A stretch of 64,000 nt of DNA from Pedobacter sp. PF22-3 (GTDB taxonomy: Bacteria; Bacteroidota; Bacteroidia; Sphingobacteriales; Sphingobacteriaceae): assembly GCF_026239555.1 (NCBI RefSeq), contig NZ_JAPIVP010000022.1, positions 1 to 64,000 of the forward strand, given 5' to 3'. Shown here in pieces: positions 24,167 through 33,107 of this stretch (position 1 is its first letter; every line of letters starts with the position of its first letter). The position numbers were made by a program, and so were the translations under genes. The notes under the pieces were generated by a model that was not told the origin of the DNA, ran no database searches, and saw nothing but the letters and a program-made list of their open reading frames with translations.

Positions 24167-25627
24167 TTATGGATTATTTGTTAGGTTAGCATTCTGGGCC
24201 ATTATTTTAAGCGGTAACCTGAGGGTTAAGCGTTCTTTAGGCAAGGTGTAAGTAGATACAATATTGCCTTGAATATCGAAAATTTTATGTGTATAAACAT
24301 CGTTAGCAAAAAGTGGGTCAACAGATAACCGCCTCATATCAAACCAACGATAACCATTAAGTGCAAACTCCCTCTGGCGCTCATTTATAACAAACCTAAT
24401 CATCTGATTACGATCTGAAATATTCACAACAGCATCAGCTGCGGGCATTCTTTTTTTCCGAAGTGTTTCAAGATCGTCCTTAGCGCCAGTCAAATCGTTG
24501 GTTCTGGCTTTACATTCTGCACGAAGGAGGAAATATTCAGGATAGGTTATCCCATAAGAAGGAACTGTATTATAGCCATACCTTCTTACCATGTTTAATG
24601 GAAAGGTTACGTTAGTTGAGATGGGATTAGCCTTTGACGTAAATAATTTTTTCCTTTGGTCGTTCGCACCATACAGTTGGTAGGCTTCCTGGGTCAAAAG
24701 CAGTAAATTTGAGGATTCCATAAAACTGGAAGTGAAATTTCTTGCCAGCATGCCTTCGTTACTTTGAAAAGGAAGTGGGCCATTCGTGTATGAATTTACC
24801 GTTGGCGAATAGCCCCAACTACCGCCAAGAACAAGCGTTTGGTTATAATCATAGAGCTCTGTAGTTACATTGGTTGGTAGTAGGGTCGCAGCCAAATTTA
24901 ATTGTTCCAACGCCTCTGTGTATCTACCCATAAAAAGATAGACCTTGCCCAATAAAACAATAGCTGCCGATTTGTTCATCCGCTGTCTCAATCCAAAATT
25001 TGAGTTCCGTGGAAGAGCAGGAATATTTTCAGTAAGATCTTTTATAATGAAATCATAAACTTCCTGTACGCTGGCTCTACTAAAGGAAGTTACTGCTGCA
25101 TCCGCTTCTGTAACAATAGGAAAGCCCGGATCAGCTGCTGCTGTTGCCGGATTGTATGGTTTGCCATAGTAATTGATGAGCATAAAATAACTCCAGGCCC
25201 TGGTTGCAAGTGCCTCTGCCTGTAACGCTCTTTTTTCAGATTCAGAACCATCTGTAGAACTCATTACTTCATTCGCAATCTTATTGAGCAAATAGACCTG
25301 CGCTGTTAAACGGGTAAATTCAACAGCATCTTCATTATCCAGATAGATGTCGTTTTCCCAGCGAAAGGCCTTCTGAATTCTAACAGCCGCCGGATTCAGG
25401 TAAGTAGAAACCCCTGCAACTTCGTCACTCAGGGTAATCTGTATATCTGAAGAGCCCGTGGCCAGCAAACTTGTTGTGTAAAAGAGATTGTTATAATCGT
25501 TCGTTGTCTTTGCAATGAGTCTACCAATCGGATCAACCTCCAGGAAATTCTTTTTACAAGAGGTAAGTACCGTACAATATGACAGTACTATAAAAAATAA
25601 TATGGTGATTAAATTTTTCTTTAGCAT
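24167..25627 (-). CDS. SusD/RagB-family outer-membrane lipoprotein
   Basis: A 486-residue surface lipoprotein that caps a SusC transporter and binds substrate. The lipobox is VLTSC (about Cys24) followed by KKNFLEVDPIGRL, a typical SusD start. Tetratricopeptide-like helices include AEALATRAWSYFMLINYYG and NKSAAIVLLGKVYLFMGRY, and the C-terminal family motif INERQREFALNGYRWFDMRR is intact. No glycan enzymes lie in the locus, so a sugar substrate cannot be assumed. Confidence 0.93.
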   Translation of the reverse strand: MLKKNLITILFFIVLSYCTVLTSCKKNFLEVDPIGRLIAKTTNDYNNLFYTTSLLATGSSDIQITLSDEVAGVSTYLNPAAVRIQKAFRWENDIYLDNEDAVEFTRLTAQVYLLNKIANEVMSSTDGSESEKRALQAEALATRAWSYFMLINYYGKPYNPATAAADPGFPIVTEADAAVTSFSRASVQEVYDFIIKDLTENIPALPRNSNFGLRQRMNKSAAIVLLGKVYLFMGRYTEALEQLNLAATLLPTNVTTELYDYNQTLVLGGSWGYSPTVNSYTNGPLPFQSNEGMLARNFTSSFMESSNLLLLTQEAYQLYGANDQRKKLFTSKANPISTNVTFPLNMVRRYGYNTVPSYGITYPEYFLLRAECKARTNDLTGAKDDLETLRKKRMPAADAVVNISDRNQMIRFVINERQREFALNGYRWFDMRRLSVDPLFANDVYTHKIFDIQGNIVSTYTLPKERLTLRLPLKIMAQNANLTNNP

Positions 25628-25646
25628 TTTTCTTTATTTTAAATGA

Positions 25647-28600
25647 TTAGAAGTCTACGTGGATGCCAACGGAAAAAGTATGCTGATTAGCTACTTGTCC
25701 TCGTATACCCAACAGTGCATTCTGAAATTCCGGATCAATATCAAATTTGTTTGCTTTCCATAGCATGATGTTACCTGTCTGCACCCGTATTGTTATTCCT
25801 TCGGCGTTAATGCGGCGCGATAACATATCAGGAAGCTTGTAAGCAAGTGTAACATCCCGTAATTTAATATATGACGCACTGATCACATTCGTATTTCCGT
25901 ATAGATAATAATTAACAAAACGTCTGCTCCCACTCGTGTTTGCATTACTTACCCAGCCAGGTATGTCCGTGAAATTTTCGTCGCCTGGCTTCTGCCAGCG
26001 TAAAGCAAAATCTGAATGGACATTCGCACCTGTTAGTGATATGCCGTTCGGAGACAGGCTATTGAGGGTATAGGTTCTGTCCAGGTCACGTCTCATCACA
26101 TGCCCCAGGTTGTAGATCACATTAGCAGAAAGTGAAAGTGACTTATACCTGAAGGTATTGGAAAAACCACCGCTCCATTTGGGCTGATAAGTACCCATGA
26201 AGACCATATCTTCCGGCTTGGCTACGTTCAACGCTTTAGTTACCGTACCATTTGCCAACCGGATTTGCGGATCACCCATATTGTCCAGTCCGGCATAATT
26301 GTAGGCAAAAAGTGCATAAGCTGCATACCCTTGGTAGAAGCCCCCGTAAGCATTGTTGTTGATGACCGAATTACCTGTCGTTGCAGTAAGGGCTGTGGAG
26401 AGGCGATTGATTTTATTTGAATTGTAAGCAATGTTCCATAAAGTATTCCAGCTGAAGTTACCGCTGACCACATTTATGGTAGTAAGGCTTAACTCAATAC
26501 CTTTATTGGTGAGATCGCCCAGGTTACCCACGATTGTGGTTACACCTGTGAAACCATTGCTTGGTAGATTGCCAAGTAAGTTCTCCGTCTTTTTATGATA
26601 TAAATCCAAGGCCCCGCTGATCCTGCCGTTCAATATTGTGAAATCCATTCCAACATTGGTTACTTTCGTCGATTCCCAGGTAAGGCTTCTGTTGGCATAA
26701 CTTGAAATGACATAAGCGATTGATCCGGGAAATGTTGCTGACCCAGTTCCTGCGATAATAATATCTTTAGAGGCTGCTGTTCCGGGTGTTGGTGCATTTC
26801 CTGTAATTCCATAAGTTGCCCTTAGGTTGAATCTTTGAAGCCATTTGATATTTTCCATAAAATGCTCTCTTGAAAGCGCCCAGTTTACGCCAATACTCCA
26901 TACAGGCTTATTCTGAGCCGATTTTTCAGTGCCAAAAAGATTGGATTTGTCCTGACGCCAGCTACCATTAACGGTATAACGCTGTAGGAAAGTGTAGGCT
27001 GCATTTGCATAAATCGACCGAAACCGTGTTTCTACCTCTGCATAACTAAAATCATTGGTATTGTAAGTACTCCTCGAAGAGTTGTAACGCATAATCGTAT
27101 TAACGACCCCTTTGGCTAAAGTATCATAGTTTAACGGTTGAGATGTACCAAGTTGCGGGTTAAAACCTCTTTGCGTAATCGATGTACTTCTTGTCAACGC
27201 CTTTTGCATTTCTGCACCAAAAATGGCAGATAACTGGTGGTCTGATGCTTTCCAGTTTTTATTGTATGCCAATTGATGACGGATGGTCCAGTTTTCCTGT
27301 ACATTATTCCCCGATATGTATCGTCCTCCTTTTTGGGGCATAAAATAACGGATGTTGTTTGTGGCCACACTCCCTGTGGCAAAACTTACCACTTCATTTC
27401 TGGATTCGTAAGCTTCCTGTGCCCGATAATTACGGCTGTTGTCACTGCCTTTTACCAATCCATATATACCTTCCAGTTTTAAACCGTTTAATAGGATGAG
27501 TGAAACGCCTGCGGTGAGCCTGGCCAGCAGGTTATCGGTAAGGGTATAACCATATCCTGCTTCATCTAATGGACTATAATCTAAACTTATACCACTTCTG
27601 GTCTCATAAGCTTTACGTAAAGAATCTGTCCTTGATAACCAGGGCATGTGAATATTGTTCCCATTCGCATCGCTAAACAACTGATACGGTAAAAAAGTAT
27701 AATTGGCGTTCGGCAAAGGTGTTGTCTTACTTCTAGAATTGGTAAGATCGGTAATCAGGTACATACTCAGATAGCGTGAGGGACGGTAATCCTGACGGGC
27801 ATTGACTTTGTACGTATTGGTATAAGATCCGGGTTTGCTATTCTGAGCTCCAGTATAAGCAAAAGAACCGTAAATGCTGTATTTTTCGGTTCCTCCCCTT
27901 ACCGAAAGTGTATGGTTGGTTAACAACTCATTTTGATAGAAGAGATCCCTGATTTGTGCATGGTTACTAATTCCTGCCAGACTATCCAGTTTAGCATCTT
28001 TTACCGAGGTTGGAATTAGCTTGCGCGACCAGTCAAACAAAATTTGTTCGTGAGGAGAAACGCCGGTACTAATTGCAAACGGGGCATTGCTTGCCGTTTG
28101 CCAGCTTGTAACGGAAGGATCGAATATATCTTTCGCAGCCTGTATAAATTGCTGGCTGTTTAGTAAGGGCATATTGTCCAGATCAGGTTTGCCTAAAAAA
28201 TTAACGAAACCATCATATTCAATTTTTAATTTCCCTGAACGCCCCCCTTGTTTCGTTGTAATTACGATTACGCCGTTTGCAGCCCTGGAACCCCAGATGG
28301 ATGCAGCTGTAGCATCTTTCAGCACAGTTATATCAGCTACATCGTTTGGGTTTACCGAAGCAATATTACTGATCGCGATCCCGTCTACAACAATAAGTGG
28401 CCCACGCTCGGTACCACTGTAAACGCCACTTGTACCCCCACTAAGCACACCAATGGAGGTTAGTCCACGGACTTGAAAGTTGTCTGTATTTGCATTGTTG
28501 ATGGTTAGACCAGGAATTAATCCATCCAAACGTTGGAGGATGTTCATTGTTCCCGTCCGGTTTTTCAATATCTCCATGTCGGGCTTTGCAAAAGATCCTG

Positions 28601-29285
28601 CACTCCGCTCCTTAGGTAAGGTCTGGTAACCTGTAGAAACAACCTGCACTTCTGTAAGCTTATCACTTGTTACATTAAGTCTAATCAATTGATAGGGCAA
28701 ATTTTCCTTTGCTGTAAAGCTGATCTTTATAAATCCGACAAATGAAATTTCAATCCGGTCCCCAACATTGGCGGCAATGGTAAAAGTACCGTTCTCTGCA
28801 GTGACGACAGATTTGTTCTGCGTGACATTCTTTACACTTGCATTGGATAGAGCCGTACCTGTGGAGTCAGTCACCTTGCCCGAAATAGTCAGATCAACAG
28901 CAACATTACCATCATTTCCCGTATTTACCTGTTCTCTGATAACAACCATTTTATCTTCTATAGAAAATTCCAATGAGAGTTTGCTCAGGCATGAGGTAAG
29001 TACTGTTTGAAGTGGCTGATTGTCTACAGCAATATTGATAGGTTGCTTTTTCGAGATAATATCCCGGTTGTACAGGAAATCATAGCCAGTTTGCCGATGA
29101 ATTTCCCGGAAAATTTTTTCAAGAGATACATTTTTATGATTTAGGGTCACATTTTGTGCAAAACCAGCTGCGCTTACCTGCATCAGCGTGATTAATATAA
29201 TAACGGTGGTTAGGCGCATTACAAGCCAGAGTTTAGGGAATAGACGGTTGGATCTATCCGTTTCAATGAGATAAAATTTATACAT
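25647..29285 (-). CDS. SusC/RagA-family TonB-dependent transporter with STN domain
   Basis: About 1212 residues. The N-terminus is a long signal region (LWLVMRLTTVIILITL to GFAQ), then an STN domain (about 45-115, VSLEKIFREIHRQTGYDFLYN) that talks to the FecR anti-sigma factor, a carboxypeptidase-regulatory-like domain (DLTISGKVTDSTGTALSNA), a plug and a 22-strand barrel. Plug marks include FQVRGLTSIG, PLIVVDGIAIS, DVADITVLKDATAASIWGSR and ANGVIVITTKQG. MYKFYL (29285) is preferred to the Met seven codons upstream because this gene family usually starts this way. The upstream ECF sigma/FecR pair should control it. Confidence 0.93.
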   Translation of the reverse strand: MYKFYLIETDRSNRLFPKLWLVMRLTTVIILITLMQVSAAGFAQNVTLNHKNVSLEKIFREIHRQTGYDFLYNRDIISKKQPINIAVDNQPLQTVLTSCLSKLSLEFSIEDKMVVIREQVNTGNDGNVAVDLTISGKVTDSTGTALSNASVKNVTQNKSVVTAENGTFTIAANVGDRIEISFVGFIKISFTAKENLPYQLIRLNVTSDKLTEVQVVSTGYQTLPKERSAGSFAKPDMEILKNRTGTMNILQRLDGLIPGLTINNANTDNFQVRGLTSIGVLSGGTSGVYSGTERGPLIVVDGIAISNIASVNPNDVADITVLKDATAASIWGSRAANGVIVITTKQGGRSGKLKIEYDGFVNFLGKPDLDNMPLLNSQQFIQAAKDIFDPSVTSWQTASNAPFAISTGVSPHEQILFDWSRKLIPTSVKDAKLDSLAGISNHAQIRDLFYQNELLTNHTLSVRGGTEKYSIYGSFAYTGAQNSKPGSYTNTYKVNARQDYRPSRYLSMYLITDLTNSRSKTTPLPNANYTFLPYQLFSDANGNNIHMPWLSRTDSLRKAYETRSGISLDYSPLDEAGYGYTLTDNLLARLTAGVSLILLNGLKLEGIYGLVKGSDNSRNYRAQEAYESRNEVVSFATGSVATNNIRYFMPQKGGRYISGNNVQENWTIRHQLAYNKNWKASDHQLSAIFGAEMQKALTRSTSITQRGFNPQLGTSQPLNYDTLAKGVVNTIMRYNSSRSTYNTNDFSYAEVETRFRSIYANAAYTFLQRYTVNGSWRQDKSNLFGTEKSAQNKPVWSIGVNWALSREHFMENIKWLQRFNLRATYGITGNAPTPGTAASKDIIIAGTGSATFPGSIAYVISSYANRSLTWESTKVTNVGMDFTILNGRISGALDLYHKKTENLLGNLPSNGFTGVTTIVGNLGDLTNKGIELSLTTINVVSGNFSWNTLWNIAYNSNKINRLSTALTATTGNSVINNNAYGGFYQGYAAYALFAYNYAGLDNMGDPQIRLANGTVTKALNVAKPEDMVFMGTYQPKWSGGFSNTFRYKSLSLSANVIYNLGHVMRRDLDRTYTLNSLSPNGISLTGANVHSDFALRWQKPGDENFTDIPGWVSNANTSGSRRFVNYYLYGNTNVISASYIKLRDVTLAYKLPDMLSRRINAEGITIRVQTGNIMLWKANKFDIDPEFQNALLGIRGQVANQHTFSVGIHVDF

Positions 29286-29306
29286 TTGTTTGGTTTGGTT
29301 TAGCAT

Positions 29307-29402
29307 CAGCCCATGTGGTTCGAAGCTCAGGGCTGTTGCAGTTTTAGTTGATTTTACTAATGCTGAACTATCGTCAGGGGATGTTTCCGCATACCCCTGA
29401 CC
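29307..29402 (-). promoter_or_regulatory. Two hairpins in the SusC leader
   Basis: GTCAGGGG/CCCCTGAC (29373-29380 with 29394-29401) and CAGCCC/GGGCTG (29307-29312 with 29330-29335) lie between fecR and susC. Neither has a T run in the minus direction, so they may stabilise or control the leader of the SusC mRNA. Confidence 0.4.
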
Positions 29403-29483
29403 TTTTATGCTCAGTTTTGCTGTCGTACAAGTATTTTCATCCTTTTTGTTTAAAAATTAATAATCTGTTAATTGATATTATAA

Positions 29484-30689
29484 TTATTTGCTTACAAACA
29501 CCTTTTGTCCTTCTATCCTAAAATGCACTTCGCCAGTTTTTGCAATCATCTTTAATACAGTAGAAATATTTCGTGATCTAGACGAGAACCCTCCTAATTG
29601 CAGATTTACAGGAGCTGATGGTTCATAGATTACTTCGATATTGTACCAACGCCCAATCTTGCGCATCACCGTACGAAAATCATCCCCACCAAAAATAAAT
29701 TCCCCGTTCTTCCAGTCGGTAACTTCTTCAACATCTGCAGGCGCAACCTGGATTAGACCAGCATCAAGGACAGATTGCTCCCCTGGCTTTAGTACTTTTT
29801 GGCTGTGGTTTGAATTTGAGATCAATACACTTCCTTCCAGCAATGTGGTTTTTGTAGCTGCCTCATCTTCGTATGCATTTATATTGAAATGTGTTCCTAA
29901 AACCCGAACTTCCTGTCGCGCCGTTTTTACAATGAAAGGGTGCAAACGATCTTTAGCAACTTCGAAATATCCTTCACCTGTTAAAAAGACCTGTCGTTTA
30001 CCTTTTTCAACGAAACTTACCGGATATTTTAATGAAGATGCTGCATTCAGGAACACGAGTGTTCCATCAGGTAAACGCAACTGAGTTTGTTCCCCACGAG
30101 AAGTCGATAAAGTATTGTATCCTGAATTCTTTGCACCATTATCCATGATCTCATATACAATCTGCCCATCAGGTGTTTTGGAAATCTTTACACCAGATTG
30201 CATTGCAATATTTCCTGATAATGCATTATTAACCAAAATCTTTTGCCCATTTGCCAGGGTTAAAGTTGCAACATTTTTCCCCGGAGCGATATCTTGTTCG
30301 TAAGCTACTGCGTCTGTTGATTGTTTATCATTATTATAATAAAAATAACTTCCAAACATTACTACAATGGCAATAGATGCTGCTACAACCCATTTCAAAA
30401 ATAATTTATAAGTCTTAACTTGTTTATTTGGCTTTACAGCTTCTTCACCAATAAAGTGAAGCATATTTTCGATCATTGCAGATTTGTCCTGCACTGAAAA
30501 TGGATTATTTATTGCATTAAAATTTACCCAATGCAATTCCATTTCATGCTCAATATTTTCTCTATTTTCTACTGTGCTGACCAACAAAAACAATTCTTCC
30601 CGCTCCTGCTGATTTGCTGTTTTATCGAAGTATTTCTTGAAGAGTATATTTAACCGTACGTCCTGCATAAAAAATGGATTTATCGACAT
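29484..30689 (-). CDS. FecR-family anti-sigma factor
   Basis: A 401-residue transmembrane regulator. A cytoplasmic sigma-binding part (about 1-105, LFKKYFDKTANQQEREELF) leads to one membrane segment (about 107-125, WVVAASIAIVVMFGSYFYY), then a FecR periplasmic domain (TLANGQKILV, STSRGEQTQLRLPDGTLVFLNAASSL, EGYFEVAKD, FNINAY) and the C-terminal DUF4974-type STN-like domain (DDFRTVMRKIGRWYNIEVIY). It senses ligand through SusC and controls the ECF sigma factor coded just upstream. An inner Met at 30668 is an alternative start. Confidence 0.92.
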   Translation of the reverse strand: MSINPFFMQDVRLNILFKKYFDKTANQQEREELFLLVSTVENRENIEHEMELHWVNFNAINNPFSVQDKSAMIENMLHFIGEEAVKPNKQVKTYKLFLKWVVAASIAIVVMFGSYFYYNNDKQSTDAVAYEQDIAPGKNVATLTLANGQKILVNNALSGNIAMQSGVKISKTPDGQIVYEIMDNGAKNSGYNTLSTSRGEQTQLRLPDGTLVFLNAASSLKYPVSFVEKGKRQVFLTGEGYFEVAKDRLHPFIVKTARQEVRVLGTHFNINAYEDEAATKTTLLEGSVLISNSNHSQKVLKPGEQSVLDAGLIQVAPADVEEVTDWKNGEFIFGGDDFRTVMRKIGRWYNIEVIYEPSAPVNLQLGGFSSRSRNISTVLKMIAKTGEVHFRIEGQKVFVSK

Positions 30690-30753
30690 TTTGCACTAAA
30701 GACACAAGACCAGCAAAAAAGGGGTAGTGGTGTTAATAAAAATTAACTAAACA

Positions 30754-31371
30754 TTAATAAATCATTAAATAATTCATTAAAATCATCAGTATAACGATGT
30801 CGATTTTAGAATCAAGGTCTTTCTTAATGAAGTTAACGGCATATTGAATGTGCTTTTTAACTGTTTCAGATGAAATATTTAATTTTTTAGCAATTTCTTC
30901 GTGCTTTAGCCTTTCGTGGCGACTGAGCAGATAAACTCTTTTAGCTTGTTCCGGAAGTTTATCAATAGAACTATCGATTAGTACCCGGTAATGGTCAACT
31001 TGCACAAGCTCTTCCTGAATATCAAAATCCCTGTTAATGTGTTGTTCGATTGGCAAATTAAAATTACGTTCAAGAGCAATTTTCCTTAACTGGTTATACG
31101 TTTGGTTTCTACAAATGATGAACAGGTAATTACTGAAACTTTTAATATCGACAAGAGTCTCCCTTCGTAGCCAAATTTTGATGAAGGCATCCTGGACAAT
31201 TTCCTGAGTTACAGCTTTCGATTCAGTAATTTTATATACAAACTCACCCAATGCACCATAATAACCTTCAAAAAGTTCCGTAAAGGCACGCTCATCCCCT
31301 TTAGCTATTTTAGCCAGCAATTCATGCTCATTAAAAAGGGGTTTTAGTGCCAAAACTTTGTCTGAAGCCAA
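30754..31371 (-). CDS. ECF sigma factor (sigma-70 family, Bacteroidota FecI-like)
   Basis: A 205-residue sigma factor with regions 2 and 4 only. Region 2 includes FTELFEGYYGALGEFVYKIT and VQDAFIKIWLRRE; region 4 includes PEQAKRVYLLSRHERLKHEE and LNISSETVKKHIQYAVNFI. It is the first gene of the sigma-FecR-SusC-SusD-TlpA group and should activate the SusC promoter when FecR is triggered. Confidence 0.92.
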   Translation of the reverse strand: MASDKVLALKPLFNEHELLAKIAKGDERAFTELFEGYYGALGEFVYKITESKAVTQEIVQDAFIKIWLRRETLVDIKSFSNYLFIICRNQTYNQLRKIALERNFNLPIEQHINRDFDIQEELVQVDHYRVLIDSSIDKLPEQAKRVYLLSRHERLKHEEIAKKLNISSETVKKHIQYAVNFIKKDLDSKIDIVILMILMNYLMIY

Positions 31372-31626
31372 TTTAAGAATAAATTGAGATCAATTATAGA
31401 CATATTTTTCTATATCTGGCAATGCATTTCAATTCAAATTATTTTCCTGTTAGATTCTTATTGAGGCAACGTTTCAAACTTACAGGCATTAAATATTGAC
31501 CTTATCCATTGAGTTCAATTTTTTGTAAATGATTTTAAAGTCCGTAGAACAGAATCCGCTTCGGGAAATGCTAGCAGAGCCTATTAGTGTCAAAGCTCGG
31601 GGTGTGGCCTATAAGTCTGTTGTTTT

Positions 31627-32013
31627 TCAATTCCACTCTGTCTTCACTTTTTCACGGTGTAATATTCCCCATTCCCTCAATGCAACAATTACAGTACCCA
31701 GCGAATTTGTATATTCAGTAAGTTCGTATTCAATGCCTACAGGTTTCGTGTCATAAACATGTCGGTTTACAAAACCATTTAATTCAAGTTCCTTTAATTC
31801 GTGTGCAAGCACTTTCGCAGAAATTTTATTTATTGTCTTTTGAATTTCACCAAAATGCCTGTTGCCTTCAAGCATGGCTACCAAAATAGGAATCCTCCAT
31901 TTTCCGCCCAATACGTATAAAGCATCTTGTATTGGGCCTATGGAAGATTTACATTCCGTAACATTAGGAAATAGCTCGGCAGATTTCTGTAGTCGTTTTG
32001 TTATCTCAATCAT
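31627..32013 (-). CDS. HxlR-family transcriptional regulator
   Basis: A 128-residue winged-helix regulator of the HxlR group (MarR-like fold). Family marks are ALYVLGGKWRIPILVAML, HFGEIQKTINKISAKVLAHELKEL and the wing VGIEYELTEYTNSLGTV. A Cys near the N-terminus (Cys21, VTECKSS) sits where some HxlR proteins sense thiol stress. It is divergent from an SDR gene, and the intergenic DNA has two palindromes likely bound by it. Confidence 0.9.
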   Translation of the reverse strand: MIEITKRLQKSAELFPNVTECKSSIGPIQDALYVLGGKWRIPILVAMLEGNRHFGEIQKTINKISAKVLAHELKELELNGFVNRHVYDTKPVGIEYELTEYTNSLGTVIVALREWGILHREKVKTEWN

Positions 32014-32022
32014 AAAGTCGAT

Positions 32023-32057
32023 TACTTAAAGGTAAGTAGTTACATTTTGGTAACTAC
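32023..32057. promoter_or_regulatory. Two palindromic operators between hxlR and the SDR gene
   Basis: GTAGTTAC-ATTTTG-GTAACTAC (32036-32057) is a perfect 8-bp inverted repeat; TACTTA-AAGG-TAAGTA (32023-32038) is a perfect 6-bp one overlapping its edge. They lie just upstream of both start codons, a natural site for the HxlR regulator. Confidence 0.65.
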
Positions 32058-32080
32058 CTGCAATTTTTTAGCAATTTAGG

Positions 32081-32089
32081 TATTTTTGT
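32081..32089 (+). promoter_or_regulatory. -7 element (TATTTTTGT) for the SDR gene
   Basis: A TAnnTTTG match 23 bases before the ATG at 32113; the operator palindromes lie 24-58 bases upstream of it. Confidence 0.5.
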
Positions 32090-32112
32090 GGCACTAAATA
32101 AAAAGTAAACAA

Positions 32113-32820
32113 ATGGCAAAAACTATTGCAATTATTGGTGCCGGTCCAGGTGTTGGATTGGCTGTAGCACAACGTTTTGGAAAAGAAGGTTATCATGTAG
32201 CGCTTTTGGCTAGAAATCAGGAAAAATTAAATGATTTGGTTAAACAGCTTGAAGCACAAAAAATTTCTGCTGCTTCTTTTTACGCTGATGTATTGGATAA
32301 AAATTCTTTAAAAGATGCTTTGGCTGCTGTAAAAAAACATTTTGGTGCTATTGATATAATAGAGTTTAGCCCAACTCCGTCAATGGAAACCATGCGTAGA
32401 CCAAGAAAAATAGATGTTGAAAATGCAACATTCCATTTAGATTTCCAATTGTTAAGTGCAATTACAGTAGTACAAGCAGTACTGCCCGATATGCTTTCTA
32501 AAAAAGAGGGGAGTTTGTTATTTACGACTGCTTCGTCTGCACAAAAACCAAGTGCTACAACAGCTAGTTTCGGAATTGCTGCTGGTGCTTTATTAAATTA
32601 TGTCCGTGTGCTGAACAACGATTTGTCAGCCGAAAATATTTTTGTAGGCATTGTGTCAATTGGCGGGTTGGTTTATAATACTGATGAACCCGACCAAGAA
32701 TTATTAAAACATTTCCCTCCGGGAACGCCTGTTATTTCTTCAAAAGAGGTTGCGGAAACACATTGGAAAATGCACGCTGAAAAGAGCGAAAACGAAATGA
32801 TAATCGGAAAAATCTCTTAG
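32113..32820 (+). CDS. Short-chain dehydrogenase-like protein lacking the YxxxK pair
   Basis: A 235-residue Rossmann protein. The nucleotide motif is GAGPGVGLAVAQRFG and the next basic residue is in LLARNQEKL. Where classical SDRs have Tyr-xxx-Lys, this one reads SFGIAAGALLNY, with neither Tyr nor Lys at the expected places, though the Ser in TTASSAQ is kept. It therefore belongs to the atypical group often coded beside HxlR regulators; catalysis may differ or be absent. The HxlR operators lie in its promoter region. Confidence 0.8.
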   Translation: MAKTIAIIGAGPGVGLAVAQRFGKEGYHVALLARNQEKLNDLVKQLEAQKISAASFYADVLDKNSLKDALAAVKKHFGAIDIIEFSPTPSMETMRRPRKIDVENATFHLDFQLLSAITVVQAVLPDMLSKKEGSLLFTTASSAQKPSATTASFGIAAGALLNYVRVLNNDLSAENIFVGIVSIGGLVYNTDEPDQELLKHFPPGTPVISSKEVAETHWKMHAEKSENEMIIGKIS

Positions 32821-32845
32821 TTTTAAGTCGAATTTTTAATACGGG

Positions 32846-32883
32846 AAAAACCACAACTTGACTTAATGTCAGTTGTGGTTTTT
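32846..32883 (+). terminator. Terminator after the SDR gene
   Basis: AAAAACCACAACT pairs with AGTTGTGGTTTTT, extended by GAC/GTC, so it may end transcription in both directions. Confidence 0.85.
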
Positions 32884-33107
32884 AGGATATAATCTGGCAG
32901 GAAACAAATTACATGATGCAATAGAATTTGCACTGCGTGGACTCAGTTTTTCTCCTCATTAAATCAAGTTAACTAAGGAAACTGCCAAAGCACCTTCAAT
33001 TGAGCAAATAAAACTTTAAAGCACAAATTGTTACAACATCCATGGCATTATGTTGGGCTTTACTCGCAAGTTTAATTATGCTTTATGCGGGAACAAGCAC
33101 CTTAAAA

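Noticed and set aside
22388..29285. A large genomic island inserted at tRNA-Arg
   Set aside because: There is no integrase gene, no repeat of the tRNA 3' end that I can find, and the following genes look native to the lineage.
23022..31371. A polysaccharide utilization locus around the SusC/SusD pair
   Set aside because: No glycoside hydrolase, lyase or esterase is coded with it; the substrate may not be a glycan.
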